The notes: a model not told the origin generated them from the letters alone. Positions 1 through 8,694 are shown, numbered from the stretch's first letter. The stretch is 64,000 bases of DNA from Sphingomonadaceae bacterium (GCA_030147805.1 JASBUR010000020.1:62001-126000); one strand, 5' to 3'. Numbers and translations are program-made.

Positions 1-463
1 CATAATCGGTCACCGACTGGACGAGCAGCCGAAAGCGCTCCTCACTCTGCCGCAGTGCCTGTTCGGAGGCACGGCGCTCGGTGAGGTCGCGCGTGATCTT
101 GGCGTAGCCGATGACCTCGCCGGCGTCGCCGCGCACCGGATCGATGACGACATGCGCCCAGAAGCGCGAGCCGTCCTTGCGGATCCGCCAGCCCTCCCTC
201 TCGAAGCGGCCTTCGGTCGCTGCCGTTGCGAGCGCATGGCGCGGCAGTCCCGCGGCGCGGTCCTCCTCGGTGTAGAAGCGTTCGAAATTCTGGCCGATGA
301 TCTCGCCGGCGGCATAGCCCTTGAAGCGCTGCGCACCGGGATTCCAGCTGGCGACCGACCCATCGGCGTCGAGCATGTAGATCGCATAGTCGGTGACGGC
401 GTTGACCAGCAGGCGGAAGCGCGCGTCGTCGGTGAGACTGCCCTCCGCCCTGCGATCCGTCAT
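1..463 (-). CDS. PAS-domain sensor protein, N-terminal part (runs off window)
   Basis: This is the first 154 residues of a larger sensor; the gene continues past the left edge. The ATG follows a GGGGGAGTGAGC ribosome site. Residues about 14-125 form one PAS domain with its PAC tail (RKDGSRFWAHVVIDPV, then GYAKITRDLTER). A second PAS repeat then begins: EERFRLLVQSVTDY closely copies RFRLLVNAVTDY at the start of the first. Tandem PAS modules of this kind usually precede a HisKA or HWE kinase, or a GGDEF output, but the output domain lies outside the window. No signal peptide or membrane segment is visible, so a cytosolic sensor is inferred. Confidence 0.85.
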   Translation of the reverse strand, partial: MTDRRAEGSLTDDARFRLLVNAVTDYAIYMLDADGSVASWNPGAQRFKGYAAGEIIGQNFERFYTEEDRAAGLPRHALATAATEGRFEREGWRIRKDGSRFWAHVVIDPVRGDAGEVIGYAKITRDLTERRASEQALRQSEERFRLLVQSVTDY

Positions 464-551
464 GCTCACTCCCCCGCCGGCCGCATTTTTTTCGACCCTA
501 ACTGCCTGAACGGTTGCCGTCGCAACCGGTTGCAGCGAGCGTTGCTGCCGC

Positions 552-1214
552 TCAGGGCGTCGGCGTGCGGCGCGCGCTGACGATGCGGATCGGCGCGGCG
601 ATCATCTGCCCCTTCATCACCCCGACGCCCTCGGTCGCCGAGGTCGGTGCGCCCATGATCTTCTTCACGACGTCCATCCCCTCGACGACCTGTCCGAAGG
701 CGGCGAAGCCCAGATTGTCGCCCGGCTTGGTGAGATCGGCGTCGAGCGAGGTCAGCGCGCCGATGGTGATGAAGAAGTCGCCGGTCGCCGACCCGGGCGC
801 GCCGCGCGCCATCGAGATCGTGCCGTCGACGTGCGACAGGCCGGTGGTGCTGGTCGGTTCATGCTTGATCGCCGGCAGCGTCGTCTTGGGATTGCCGCGC
901 GTGCCACCCTGGATCAGCCCATAGGCACCGTCGGGCGTCAGCGTCATCGCACGATAGAAGACCGCGCCGTCGAAACGCTTCTGATCGACATATTTCAGGA
1001 AATTGGCGGTGGTGACGGGCGCGCGCTCCTTCTCGAGCTCAAGCAGGATCGGGCCTTCCGCCGTCGTCAGCGTCACGCGCACCGTCGCGGGCTTCGGCGC
1101 CGGCGGCGCCTCGGCGGTCGAGGCGGCAGGCGCGAGCGGGGTGGCGGGAGCGGCGGTCTGGGCCAGCGCGGGCGTCGCCAGCGCGACGAGGGCGAATGCA
1201 AGGAGGGTCTTCAT
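552..1214 (-). CDS. exported cyclophilin-type peptidyl-prolyl cis-trans isomerase
   Basis: This 220-residue protein begins with a Sec signal peptide (MKTLLAFALVALATPALA) followed by an Ala/Pro-rich linker to about residue 45. The cyclophilin domain fills the rest. Family landmarks include FYRAM, which carries the catalytic arginine position, GSATGDFFITIG, and FAAFGQVVEGMDVV near the end. Bacterial cyclophilins of this type catalyse proline isomerisation in periplasmic protein folding. The gene is single and is separated from the divergent acyl-CoA synthetase gene by a perfect hairpin repeat. Its ribosome site is weak. Confidence 0.93.
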   Translation of the reverse strand: MKTLLAFALVALATPALAQTAAPATPLAPAASTAEAPPAPKPATVRVTLTTAEGPILLELEKERAPVTTANFLKYVDQKRFDGAVFYRAMTLTPDGAYGLIQGGTRGNPKTTLPAIKHEPTSTTGLSHVDGTISMARGAPGSATGDFFITIGALTSLDADLTKPGDNLGFAAFGQVVEGMDVVKKIMGAPTSATEGVGVMKGQMIAAPIRIVSARRTPTP

Positions 1215-1249
1215 GCGACGAGCTTAGCGAGATCGGTATCGCACCCCAA

Positions 1250-1281
1250 GCCGTCATCCTGACGCAAGTCAGGATGACGGC
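1250..1281. repeat. perfect 14-bp hairpin (REP-like)
   Basis: GCCGTCATCCTGAC and GTCAGGATGACGGC flank a GCAA loop. It lies between two divergent genes, so it is unlikely to be a terminator. Fifteen bases of the right arm (AAGTCAGGATGACGG) recur at 7475-7489. A dispersed extragenic palindrome is the best reading. Confidence 0.8.
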
Positions 1282-1377
1282 CTCGTGGAGACATCAGCCC
1301 TGCCCAATGCGGCAGCCTACCGCGCCTCGCCCCCGCATGTTAGCGTCGCGGCCAACCAGGACCTGGGGAGGCCCTTC

Positions 1378-2889
1378 TTGCATCCGTACATCCATGCCGC
1401 GAACCATCCCGACAAGCCCGCCATCGTCATGGCCGGGTCGGGCAGGACGATCACCTACCGCGAACTCGAATCCGAATCGAACCGCATCGCGCAGCTGCTG
1501 CGCGCCCACGGTCTGAAGCGTGGCGACGCGATCGCACTGCTGATGGAGAACGGCCCGCACTATCTGCCGATCTGCTGGGCGGCGCAGCGCGCCGGGCTGA
1601 TCTTCACCTGCATTTCGACCAAGCTCGCGCTCGACGAGGCGCGCTACATCGTCGAGGATTCGGGCTCGAAGATCATCTTCGCCTCGCCCGGCCTCGCGCC
1701 GGTGGCGAGCCAGCTCGATGCGCCGGTGGCGCGCTATGCCGTCGGCGGCCCGATCGCCGGCTACGACGATTTCGAGACGGCGATCGCCGCGCAGCCCGAC
1801 GCGCGCATTGTCGACGAATCGCCGGGGCGCGACATGCTCTATTCGTCGGGGACGACCGGCCGGCCGAAGGGCGTGTCGGGCAAGCTGCCCGAGGGTGCGA
1901 TCGACACGCCCAATGCGCTGCTGATGCTCGTCACGATGCTCTACGGCTTCAACGGCGACACGATCTATCTGTCGCCGGCGCCGCTCTACCACGCCGCGCC
2001 GCTGCGCTACTGCATGGCGGTGCAGCAGGCGGGCGGCACCATCGTCGTCATGGAGAAGTTCGATCCCGAGACCTACCTCGCGCTGATCGAGAAATACCGG
2101 ATCACCCACACGCAGCTGGTGCCGACGATGTTCGTTCGGATGCTCAAGCTCCCCGAGGAGGTGCGCCGCAAATACGATCTGTCGAGCCTCAAGGCGGCGG
2201 TCCATGCCGCCGCGCCCTGCCCCGTCGAGGTCAAGCGGCAGATGATCGACTGGTGGGGGCCGGTGATCTACGAATATTATTCGGCGACCGAGGGCGCCGG
2301 CTTCACCGCGGTCAGCCCGCAGGAATGGCTGCAGAAGCCCGGCACCGTCGGCAAGTCGCTGCTCGGCGAGATCCGCGTGCTCGACGACGAGGGCAACCGG
2401 CTGCCACCGGGGCGCGAAGGCCGCATCTATTTCCACGGCGGCGGCGAGTTCGAATATCATCGCGATCCCGACAAGACCGCGAGCGTGATGACCGAGCATG
2501 GCGCCACCTTCGGCGACATCGGCTATGTCGACGCCGACGGCTACCTCTTCCTCACCGACCGCGCCGCCTACATGATCATCACGGGCGGCGTGAACGTCTA
2601 TCCGCAGGAGACCGAGGACGTGCTGGTCATGCATCCCAAGGTCGCCGACGTCGCGGTGATCGGCGTGCCCGACGAGATCATGGGCGAGGCGGTCAAGGCG
2701 GTGGTGCAGCCGCGCGACTGGGCCGACGCCGGCCCCGCGCTCGAAGCCGAGCTCATCGCCTTCGCGCGCGAGCGGCTGAGCCACGTCAAATGCCCGAAGT
2801 CGGTCGATTTCGAACAGGCGCTGCCGCGCCACGACACCGGCAAGCTCTACAAGCGGCTGCTCAAGGATCGCTATTGGGCGAAGGCCTGA
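1378..2889 (+). CDS. AMP-dependent acyl-CoA synthetase
   Basis: This member of the adenylate-forming family (503 residues from this start) activates a carboxylic acid to its CoA thioester via an acyl-AMP. Visible landmarks are the P-loop-like SSGTTGRPKG near residue 155, YYSATEG near 299, and the GDIGYVDADGYLFLTDR core followed by the hinge and C-terminal TGKLYKR. I chose TTG at 1378 because GGGGAGG (1365-1371) sits 6 bases upstream and the protein then begins HPYIHAANHPDKPAI, the usual N-terminus of this subgroup. An in-frame start at 1285 would add 31 unconvincing residues. The substrate is unknown; aliphatic, aromatic or terpenoid acids are all possible. Confidence 0.92.
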   Translation: MHPYIHAANHPDKPAIVMAGSGRTITYRELESESNRIAQLLRAHGLKRGDAIALLMENGPHYLPICWAAQRAGLIFTCISTKLALDEARYIVEDSGSKIIFASPGLAPVASQLDAPVARYAVGGPIAGYDDFETAIAAQPDARIVDESPGRDMLYSSGTTGRPKGVSGKLPEGAIDTPNALLMLVTMLYGFNGDTIYLSPAPLYHAAPLRYCMAVQQAGGTIVVMEKFDPETYLALIEKYRITHTQLVPTMFVRMLKLPEEVRRKYDLSSLKAAVHAAAPCPVEVKRQMIDWWGPVIYEYYSATEGAGFTAVSPQEWLQKPGTVGKSLLGEIRVLDDEGNRLPPGREGRIYFHGGGEFEYHRDPDKTASVMTEHGATFGDIGYVDADGYLFLTDRAAYMIITGGVNVYPQETEDVLVMHPKVADVAVIGVPDEIMGEAVKAVVQPRDWADAGPALEAELIAFARERLSHVKCPKSVDFEQALPRHDTGKLYKRLLKDRYWAKA

Positions 2890-2917
2890 CTTTCCCGCTC
2901 CCCTCAAGGGAGAGGAG

Positions 2918-3694
2918 TCAGATCCCCCGCAATATCTTCGTCGTCGCCTCGTCGGCCGGAAAGAACGCTTCGATCGCCAGCTCCGATAGCGTCACGTCGA
3001 CGGGCGTGCCGAAAACGGTGACCGTGCCGAAGAAGGAGAGGTCGCCCGCCGGCGTGCGCAGCCGCAGTGGCACGACAACGCCGCCATAGTCGGCGTGCGC
3101 GTCCTTCTGTTCGGGCGCCGGATAGGAGGAAAGTTCGGCGTGCAGGTCGATCAGCCCGGCGTCGGCGGTGGCGGCGATCTGCTGGCGCAGCCGTTCGAGG
3201 ATGTGCGCATGCCATTCGGCGAGGTTGAGGATGCGCGGCGCCAGCCCCTGCGGGTGCAGGCTCAACCGCAGCACGTTGATCGGTGCCGCCAGCAGTCCGG
3301 GGGCCACGCCGTCGAGGAAGGGGCCGATCGCGCCGTTCGCCGCGACGAGGTTCCAGTGGCGGTCGACCGCCAGCGCCGGAAACGGCTCGTGCGCCTTGAG
3401 CACGAGGTCGATCGCGGCGCGCGCCGGCGCCAGCGCCGGGTCGTCGAGCGAGCGCTCGCCATAGGCGGGCGCGTAGCCGGCGGCGAGGAGCAGCGCATTG
3501 CGGTCGCGCAGCGGCACGCCGAGCTGGTCGGCGAGATGGAGCAGCAGGTCGCGGCTCGGCACCGCGCGCCCGGTCTCGACAAAGCTCAGGTGGCGCGTCG
3601 AGATATCGGCATCGAGCGCGAGGTCCATCTGGCTGAGCCGGCGGCGCTGCCGCCAGTCGCGCAGCTGGTCGCCGACCGGGCGAAGCTGGTTCAT
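2918..3694 (-). CDS. helix-turn-helix regulator with MmyB-like ligand domain
   Basis: This is a 258-residue transcription factor. Residues about 5-65 are an XRE-type helix-turn-helix (LRDWRQRRRLSQMDLALDAD, then SFVETGRAVPSRDLL). The remaining ~180 residues match the MmyB-like ligand-binding domain seen behind XRE domains in many proteobacteria and actinobacteria (VDRHWNLVAANGA, VLRLSLHPQGLAPRI, ELSSYP). Its ATG overlaps the stop of the upstream thioesterase gene by four bases (ATGA), so the two are co-translated. By analogy with other MmyB-domain regulators it may bind an acyl or other hydrophobic ligand; the adjacent thioesterase fits that idea but does not prove it. Confidence 0.88.
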   Translation of the reverse strand: MNQLRPVGDQLRDWRQRRRLSQMDLALDADISTRHLSFVETGRAVPSRDLLLHLADQLGVPLRDRNALLLAAGYAPAYGERSLDDPALAPARAAIDLVLKAHEPFPALAVDRHWNLVAANGAIGPFLDGVAPGLLAAPINVLRLSLHPQGLAPRILNLAEWHAHILERLRQQIAATADAGLIDLHAELSSYPAPEQKDAHADYGGVVVPLRLRTPAGDLSFFGTVTVFGTPVDVTLSELAIEAFFPADEATTKILRGI

Positions 3695-4515
3695 CGGTCG
3701 CTCCCCGGGTCGCGATAGTAGACGATCTGGTGGCTGGTCGCGAGCAGGCGGCCGTCGGCGCTCCACAGTTCGGCCGTCTGATCGTGGAAGCCGCGGTCGA
3801 ACACGCGGCTGTCGGCGACGCCGAGCACCGCCGCGTCGCCGACCGCCGCGAGGTCGGCGGGCGTCGCGTGGAAGAAGGCGGTCATCGAGACGGTGCCGAA
3901 CGGCACCATCTGTTTGCGGAGGTGCAGGATGCGCCCGAAGAAGCTGTCGCAGAGCGCCACCAGCCCGACCGCGTCGAGCGACCGCGGCGGGTCGTTGCGG
4001 ATCCACAGCACCGAGCGCGTCGCGCCCGGCGCCGCCTTGTCGCCCTGCCAGTCGATCGCCCCCTCGACGAAGCGGAAATCATAGCGGTCGGTCCAGCCGA
4101 GGCCGCCGGTCGGCGTGCGCGGCATCATGTCGAACGCCGGCACCGCCGGGGGCGAGATCAGCCGATGCGCGAAGCTGTCGGGCCGCGTGCCGAACAGCGC
4201 GGTGGCGGTGGCGACTGCCCCGCCGTCGCCCTGGCTCATCTCCATCGTCCAATGCTGCGTCGATCGGTTGGTCCGCGCCGGCCGCGCCACCACCGCGAAC
4301 GCGCCCTTGGCGAGCGCGGCGCAGAAGTTCACCGTCAGCGCCACCGGATCGCCCCGCCGGAGGGGATGGTCCTGTGCGGCGCGGAACAGCGCGGCGGCGA
4401 CGACGCCGCCGAACGGCCCGACCATGTTCCAATAGGCATCGCTGGTCCGGCCGTGCCAGGCGTCGTCGGCGATAGGGTCGAGCGCCAGCGCGGCGTCGAA
4501 GGGATGTTCGGTCAT
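3691..4515 (-). CDS. acyl-CoA thioesterase, double-hotdog (TesB-like)
   Basis: This 274-residue protein has two hotdog halves typical of TesB-like acyl-CoA thioesterases. The N-terminal half contains YWNMVGPFGGVVAAALFRA and LTVNFCAAL, and the C-terminal half contains SMTAFFHATP and DQTAELWSADGRLLATSHQ, the closing motif of the family. It would hydrolyse acyl-CoA to free acid and CoA in the cytosol. I place the start at the second ATG (protein begins MTEHPFDA), which has GAGGA a few bases upstream; an ATG 12 bases earlier is the alternative. Its stop overlaps the HTH regulator start, forming a two-gene operon. Confidence 0.87.
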   Translation of the reverse strand: MTEHPFDAALALDPIADDAWHGRTSDAYWNMVGPFGGVVAAALFRAAQDHPLRRGDPVALTVNFCAALAKGAFAVVARPARTNRSTQHWTMEMSQGDGGAVATATALFGTRPDSFAHRLISPPAVPAFDMMPRTPTGGLGWTDRYDFRFVEGAIDWQGDKAAPGATRSVLWIRNDPPRSLDAVGLVALCDSFFGRILHLRKQMVPFGTVSMTAFFHATPADLAAVGDAAVLGVADSRVFDRGFHDQTAELWSADGRLLATSHQIVYYRDPGSDR

Positions 4516-4660
4516 CGGGATCCTCATCTGACCGCCGATCCTAGGGCGACCGGCGCACCGCTTCCATTACCTCCGACGTAATCGACGCGCCTCGAGTCCG
4601 CGGCGATCCTTGGCGACAGGTCGGGCGATCGGCGCCCGCCGTCCGGAATTGGAGGACCCC

Positions 4661-5059
4661 ATGTCGCACCCTGCCACCTTCCTGCGTCGCGTGCTCGCCG
4701 TCGACGCGATCGGCGCCGCCGTCTCCGCGGTCGCGCTGATCGCCGGCGCCCAAACCGCTGGCGCGTTGCTCGGCCTCCCCGCGGCGCTGATCGAAGGCAT
4801 CGGCATCGCCTTCCTCCCCTTCGCCGCCTTCGTCGGCTGGCTCGCCAGCCGCGAGACGCCGCCGGCAGCGGGAGTCTGGGCGGTGATCCTGCTCAACGCG
4901 CTGTGGGTCGTCGACAGCCTGCTCGTCGCGGCAGGCGTGTGGTTCCAGCCCAGTTCGGTCGGCGTCGCGGTGATCGTCGTCCAGGCGCTCGGCATCGCGA
5001 CGCTCGCCGAGCTCGAATATGTCGGGCTGAAGCGGCTCCGGACGACCGTTACCGCCTGA
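4661..5059 (+). CDS. small integral membrane protein
   Basis: This is a 132-residue protein with four predicted transmembrane helices at roughly residues 9-33, 40-62, 70-92 and 98-118. The ATG follows a strong GGAGGA (4651-4656). I see no catalytic motif. The compact four-helix layout resembles the small uncharacterised membrane proteins found in many sphingomonads and gives no functional clue. It is transcribed alone, convergent with the alkylsulfatase gene. Confidence 0.8.
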   Translation: MSHPATFLRRVLAVDAIGAAVSAVALIAGAQTAGALLGLPAALIEGIGIAFLPFAAFVGWLASRETPPAAGVWAVILLNALWVVDSLLVAAGVWFQPSSVGVAVIVVQALGIATLAELEYVGLKRLRTTVTA

Positions 5060-5091
5060 TTCCACCGCATCGGCCAGGGCCTGCGCCCGAC

Positions 5092-7017
5092 CTACGGCGT
5101 CACCAGCGGGAAGTCGGTGGGCGGCTGCTCGAAGAAGCCGGCGAACCTCATCAGCGCCAGCGGGTTGCCGTCGATCTTCATCACGCCCTTCGCCATCAGC
5201 TCGCGCGCCGTCGCCTGGCGGCCGAGCAGCGCCAGGATCGCCGGGGTCGGTGCGGTAATCGTCGCGCTCGCCTTTTCGGGAGCGCCCTTCTCGTGGATGA
5301 GCACGCCGTTGCGGATGCTCACCAGATGGCGCTCGCCGTCGGCAACGAAGGCGATCTTCATGTCGCTGTCGCCGGCCTTGTCGGGATCGAGGCGCACCGC
5401 CAGAAGGTCGAGCAGCGAGGAGAGCGACATGGCGCGCGCGAGGTCGAACGCCGCGGTCTCGGCCGTCGGCGTCCCGGCAGCGCCGCGCAGTTCGCGCGCG
5501 CCCGACAGGTAGATGTTGCGCCACGGCGCCGCCTCGGCGCGGTAGCCGAGCTGCTCGAGCGCGTCGGCGAGCGCGGCCTTCGCCGGCTCGTTCGCCGGTT
5601 CGGCGAACACCAGCTGCTTCAGCAGCTCGGTCGCCCAGCGATCGTCGCCCGCCTCGCGGACGGCGGCCGCGAGCGTCAGCACCCGGCCCCCACCACCGAG
5701 GGCCGCGACATAGCGCTTCGCCAGATCCTCGGGCGGCAGCGGGTCGAGATTGGACGGGTTGCCGTCATAATGGCCCATGTAGCGCTGGTAGACCGCCCGC
5801 GCGTTGAAGCTGACGCTGCCATAATGGCCGCGGTTGACCCAGGCTCGCGCGAGCGGCCGCGGCAGCTGCAGCCGGTTGCCGATCTCGACGCCGGTATAGC
5901 CGAGGTTCATCAGCCGCACGCTCTGATCGTGGACATATTTATAGGCGTCGCGCTGCAGCGCGACGGTTTCGGCGATGTCCTTCTGCCCCCAGCGCGGCCA
6001 GAAGTGCGAGGTGAACAGCACCTCGCTGCGCCCGCCGTAGCGGCGCAGCGACTCGGTGAGATAGTCGGCCCAGGCCTTGGCGTCGCGGACAAGCGCGCCG
6101 CGCGGCGTCAGGACATTGTGCATCGAGGCGCCGAAATTCTCGGCGAGGCACAGCGCCTTGAGCCCGGGCAGATAGAGGTTCATCTCCGCCGGCGCCTCGG
6201 TGCCGGGCGTCAGCTGGAATTCGATCTCGACGCCGTCGACCAGGATCGTTTCGCCCGTTGCCGTCACCTCGTGCGTCGGGGCGATCAACGTCATGCTGCC
6301 GCCCGCTGCGCGCGGCCCCAGGCCGTTGCCGACATGCCCGTCGGGCCCGGCGGCCAGCCGGGTCCCGAACATGTAGCTGGCGCGGCGGCCCATCGCGTTG
6401 CCGGCGATGACATTCTCGCTGACCGCATGCTCCATGAAGCCCGCGGGGGCGTAGATCGCGACCTTGCCCGCCTTCACGTCGGCCTCGTCGACGATGCCGC
6501 GCACGCCGCCGAAATGGTCGACGTGGCTGTGCGTGTAGATGACCGCGGTCACCGGCCGGTCGCCGAGGTGCTGGCGCACCAGCGCGATCGCGGCGCGCGC
6601 CGCTTCGGCGGTGGTCAGCGGGTCGATGACGACATAGCCTGCCGCCCCCTTGATGATGCTCATGTTCGACAGGTCGAAGCCGCGCACCTGCCAGACCCCG
6701 GGAGTCACCTCGAACAGGCCGTGCATCGCGGTGAGCTGCGCGCTGCGCCACAGGCTCGGGTTGACGCTCGCCGGCGCCTCGCCGCTCAGGAAGCGCCCCT
6801 GGTTGAGATCGCGCACCACCGCGCCCTGCGCGTCACGGATCAGCCCGTCGGGCAGCGTCGCGATGAAGCCGTTCCGCGCGCGTTCGAAGTCGCCGACGTC
6901 ATCGAAGGGCAAGGCCGCCCGCACCGCGGCGTTGGCCGCCTTCGTCGCCTCGCTCGGCGCCGCCGCCTGCACGCCCGACGCCGCCACCAACACCGATATC
7001 GCGATCAGCCCCCGCAT
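5092..7017 (-). CDS. exported alkyl sulfatase-type metallo-beta-lactamase-fold hydrolase
   Basis: This 641-residue protein resembles SdsA1/YjcS alkylsulfatases. A Sec signal peptide (MRGLIAISVLVAASGVQAAA) leads into a metallo-beta-lactamase domain with the zinc motif THSHVDHFGG near residue 160. A dimerisation region follows (ELGYTGVEIGNRLQLP-like, YMGHYDGNPSNLDPLPPE). The C-terminal SCP2-like domain ends in KIDGNPLALMRFAGFFEQP. The family cleaves primary alkyl sulfates such as dodecyl sulfate to alcohol and sulfate. I chose the ATG that follows GGGGAGGG; a longer in-frame start would mask the signal peptide. The gene is single, divergent from the VOC gene. The true substrate is not visible from sequence. 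Confidence 0.9.
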   Translation of the reverse strand: MRGLIAISVLVAASGVQAAAPSEATKAANAAVRAALPFDDVGDFERARNGFIATLPDGLIRDAQGAVVRDLNQGRFLSGEAPASVNPSLWRSAQLTAMHGLFEVTPGVWQVRGFDLSNMSIIKGAAGYVVIDPLTTAEAARAAIALVRQHLGDRPVTAVIYTHSHVDHFGGVRGIVDEADVKAGKVAIYAPAGFMEHAVSENVIAGNAMGRRASYMFGTRLAAGPDGHVGNGLGPRAAGGSMTLIAPTHEVTATGETILVDGVEIEFQLTPGTEAPAEMNLYLPGLKALCLAENFGASMHNVLTPRGALVRDAKAWADYLTESLRRYGGRSEVLFTSHFWPRWGQKDIAETVALQRDAYKYVHDQSVRLMNLGYTGVEIGNRLQLPRPLARAWVNRGHYGSVSFNARAVYQRYMGHYDGNPSNLDPLPPEDLAKRYVAALGGGGRVLTLAAAVREAGDDRWATELLKQLVFAEPANEPAKAALADALEQLGYRAEAAPWRNIYLSGARELRGAAGTPTAETAAFDLARAMSLSSLLDLLAVRLDPDKAGDSDMKIAFVADGERHLVSIRNGVLIHEKGAPEKASATITAPTPAILALLGRQATARELMAKGVMKIDGNPLALMRFAGFFEQPPTDFPLVTP

Positions 7018-7072
7018 CTCGCCCTCCCCTGTTGTTTGGGGCATGCTGCGCGCATCGGAAGGGGGACACAAT

Positions 7073-7447
7073 ATGGCGAAGGTCACAGGGTTGGGCGGCA
7101 TCTTCTACAAGGTGCGCGATACGGCGGCGACGCAAGCCTGGTACCAGGAGAAGCTCGGCGTCGGCGGCGAATGGGGCGCGATGTTCCCCTTCGCGGCGGA
7201 CAGTCCGGATGGCTTCAGCCTGCTCAGCCCGTTCAAGGCCGAGACCGACTATTTCGCGCCGAGCGAGCTGCCGTTCATGATCAACCTGCGCGTCGACGAC
7301 CTCGAAGCCTTCCTCGTCGAGCTGAAGGACAAGGGGGTCGAACCGGTCGGCACGCAGAACGAGGACTATGGCAAGTTCGCCTGGGTCATCGATCCCGACG
7401 GGGTGAAGGTCGAACTGTGGCAGCAGCTCGGGCCGGTGCCGGCCTGA
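7073..7447 (+). CDS. VOC family protein (glyoxalase/bleomycin-resistance fold)
   Basis: This 124-residue protein is a single vicinal-oxygen-chelate domain, with GLGGIFYKVRDTAATQAWYQ at the N-terminus and FAWVIDPDGVKVELWQ at the C-terminus. The latter carries the usual metal-ligand glutamate. The family includes glyoxalases, dioxygenases and antibiotic-binding proteins, so the specific role is open. The ATG lies just after a GGAAGGGGG ribosome site. It is transcribed away from the alkylsulfatase gene and toward the TusA-like gene. Confidence 0.88.
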   Translation: MAKVTGLGGIFYKVRDTAATQAWYQEKLGVGGEWGAMFPFAADSPDGFSLLSPFKAETDYFAPSELPFMINLRVDDLEAFLVELKDKGVEPVGTQNEDYGKFAWVIDPDGVKVELWQQLGPVPA

Positions 7448-7459
7448 TATCCATACATG

Positions 7460-7489
7460 CCGTCGTTCGGACGAAAGTCAGGATGACGG
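7460..7489. repeat. degenerate copy of the CCGTCATCCTGAC hairpin repeat
   Basis: The right arm AAGTCAGGATGACGG is identical to bases 1266-1280. The left arm (CCGTC....GGAC) has lost pairing in its middle. It sits between the convergent VOC and TusA-like genes and overlaps the latter's 3' end. Confidence 0.6.
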
Positions 7490-7717
7490 GCTCTTGAGGT
7501 CGATGAGCCAGCGTATCGTCGCGCCCTCGACCGTCCGGCTGACCAGCTCCCACTGTTTCTCGCGGACAAATGCCGGCACGTCCGCCTCGGCCGCCGGATC
7601 GTCGCTGAGCAGTTCGATCAGCCCGGTTCGGCCCTCCGCCATCTTGCGCAGCCGCAGCACCGGCAGCGGGCAGCGCAGGCCGCGGGCGTCGACATGATTG
7701 ACAGCTTGGCTTTCCAC
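7478..7717 (-). CDS. TusA-family sulfur carrier/redox protein
   Basis: This 79-residue protein carries the SirA/TusA signature GLRCPLPVLRLRK near residues 13-25. It includes the conserved CPxP cysteine that carries persulfide sulfur in TusA. The second half has the expected DDPAAEADVPAFV and the closing VEGATIRWLIDLK strand pattern. TusA relays sulfur for tRNA 2-thiouridine synthesis and other sulfur transfers; stand-alone paralogs often have unknown partners. It is divergent from the SDR gene, and no other sulfur-relay gene is nearby. Confidence 0.9.
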   Translation of the reverse strand: MESQAVNHVDARGLRCPLPVLRLRKMAEGRTGLIELLSDDPAAEADVPAFVREKQWELVSRTVEGATIRWLIDLKSPSS

Positions 7718-7760
7718 CCTCCGCGCTTAGCATGCGGCCAAGGCAATTGGGGAGGCGGCG

Positions 7761-8654
7761 ATGTTCAGGGACGATCTGCTTGCGGGGCACAAGATCCTGG
7801 TGACCGGCGGCGGCACCGGCCTCGGTCGCTCGATGTCGGAGCAGTTCATGCGGCTCGGCGCCGAGGTGGTGATCTGGGGCCGGCGCGGCAGCGTGCTCGA
7901 CGAGGCAGCGGCGGAGATGCGCGAGGCGACGGGGGGCGCCTGCACGACGATGGCGGTCGACATCCGCAACGCCGGCGCCATCGACGAGGCGATGGAGGCC
8001 ATCTTCACGCAGCAGCCGCTGACCGGCCTCGTCAACAACGCCGCGGGCAATTTCATCAGCCGCACCGAGGATCTGTCGGCGAACGCCTTCAATGCCATCG
8101 CTTCGATCGTCGCGCACGGCACCTTCAACACCACCGTCGCCGCCGGCAAGCGCTGGATCGAAGGCGGCCACAAGGGCAGCATCCTGTCGATCGTCACCAC
8201 CTGGATCTGGACCGGCGGGCCGTTCACGGTGCCGTCGGCGATGTCGAAGGCGGGGATCGCCGCGATGACGCAGAGCCTGGCGGTCGAATGGGGGCCCAAG
8301 GGTATCCGCGCCAACGCCATCGCGCCGGGCCCCTTCCCGACCAAGGGCGCCTGGGACCGGCTGATGCCCGAGCCGGCGATGGCCAAGCTCGGCGGCGGCA
8401 GCAGCCTCGGCGCGGGCAGCATTCCGCTGCGCCGGATGGGCGAGCATCGCGAGCTCGCCAACCTCGCCGCCTTCCTCATGTCCGATGGCTGCGATTATCT
8501 GACCGGCGCGGTGATTCCGATCGACGGCGGGCAATATCTGTCGAGCGGCGGCAACTTCCACGCACTCACCAACCTCGACGACGGCGACTGGGGAATGATC
8601 CGCGCGACGATCCAGGCGAGCAACGCCGCCGACCGGGCGAAACGGACGACGTGA
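7761..8654 (+). CDS. SDR oxidoreductase resembling 2,4-dienoyl-CoA reductase
   Basis: This is a 297-residue short-chain dehydrogenase. The cofactor motif TGGGTGLGRSM is near residue 15, and NNAAGNF is in the usual NNAG position. The canonical YxxxK is replaced by SAMSK (in VPSAMSKAGIAAMTQSL). Loss of that tyrosine with retention of lysine is typical of 2,4-dienoyl-CoA reductases, which use a different tyrosine. The C-terminal extension past GGQYLSSGG also fits. Such enzymes reduce 2,4-dienoyl-CoA with NADPH during oxidation of unsaturated fatty acids. The start follows GGGGAGG. It is transcribed toward the MFS gene 40 bases downstream. Confidence 0.85.
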   Translation: MFRDDLLAGHKILVTGGGTGLGRSMSEQFMRLGAEVVIWGRRGSVLDEAAAEMREATGGACTTMAVDIRNAGAIDEAMEAIFTQQPLTGLVNNAAGNFISRTEDLSANAFNAIASIVAHGTFNTTVAAGKRWIEGGHKGSILSIVTTWIWTGGPFTVPSAMSKAGIAAMTQSLAVEWGPKGIRANAIAPGPFPTKGAWDRLMPEPAMAKLGGGSSLGAGSIPLRRMGEHRELANLAAFLMSDGCDYLTGAVIPIDGGQYLSSGGNFHALTNLDDGDWGMIRATIQASNAADRAKRTT

Positions 8655-8694
8655 AAGGCTTCCGCCGCCGTTTCGGCTCTGGCATGACGCCGCG

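Noticed and set aside
1294-2907. Long open frame antisense to the acyl-CoA synthetase gene
   Set aside because: The product is rich in Arg, His, Asp and Ala with no motif. Such frames arise from GC-rich third codon positions on the coding strand.
4903-7497. An 864-codon plus-strand frame across the alkylsulfatase region
   Set aside because: It is the antisense of a well-supported enzyme with signal peptide and zinc motif, and its translation is low-complexity Arg/Ala.
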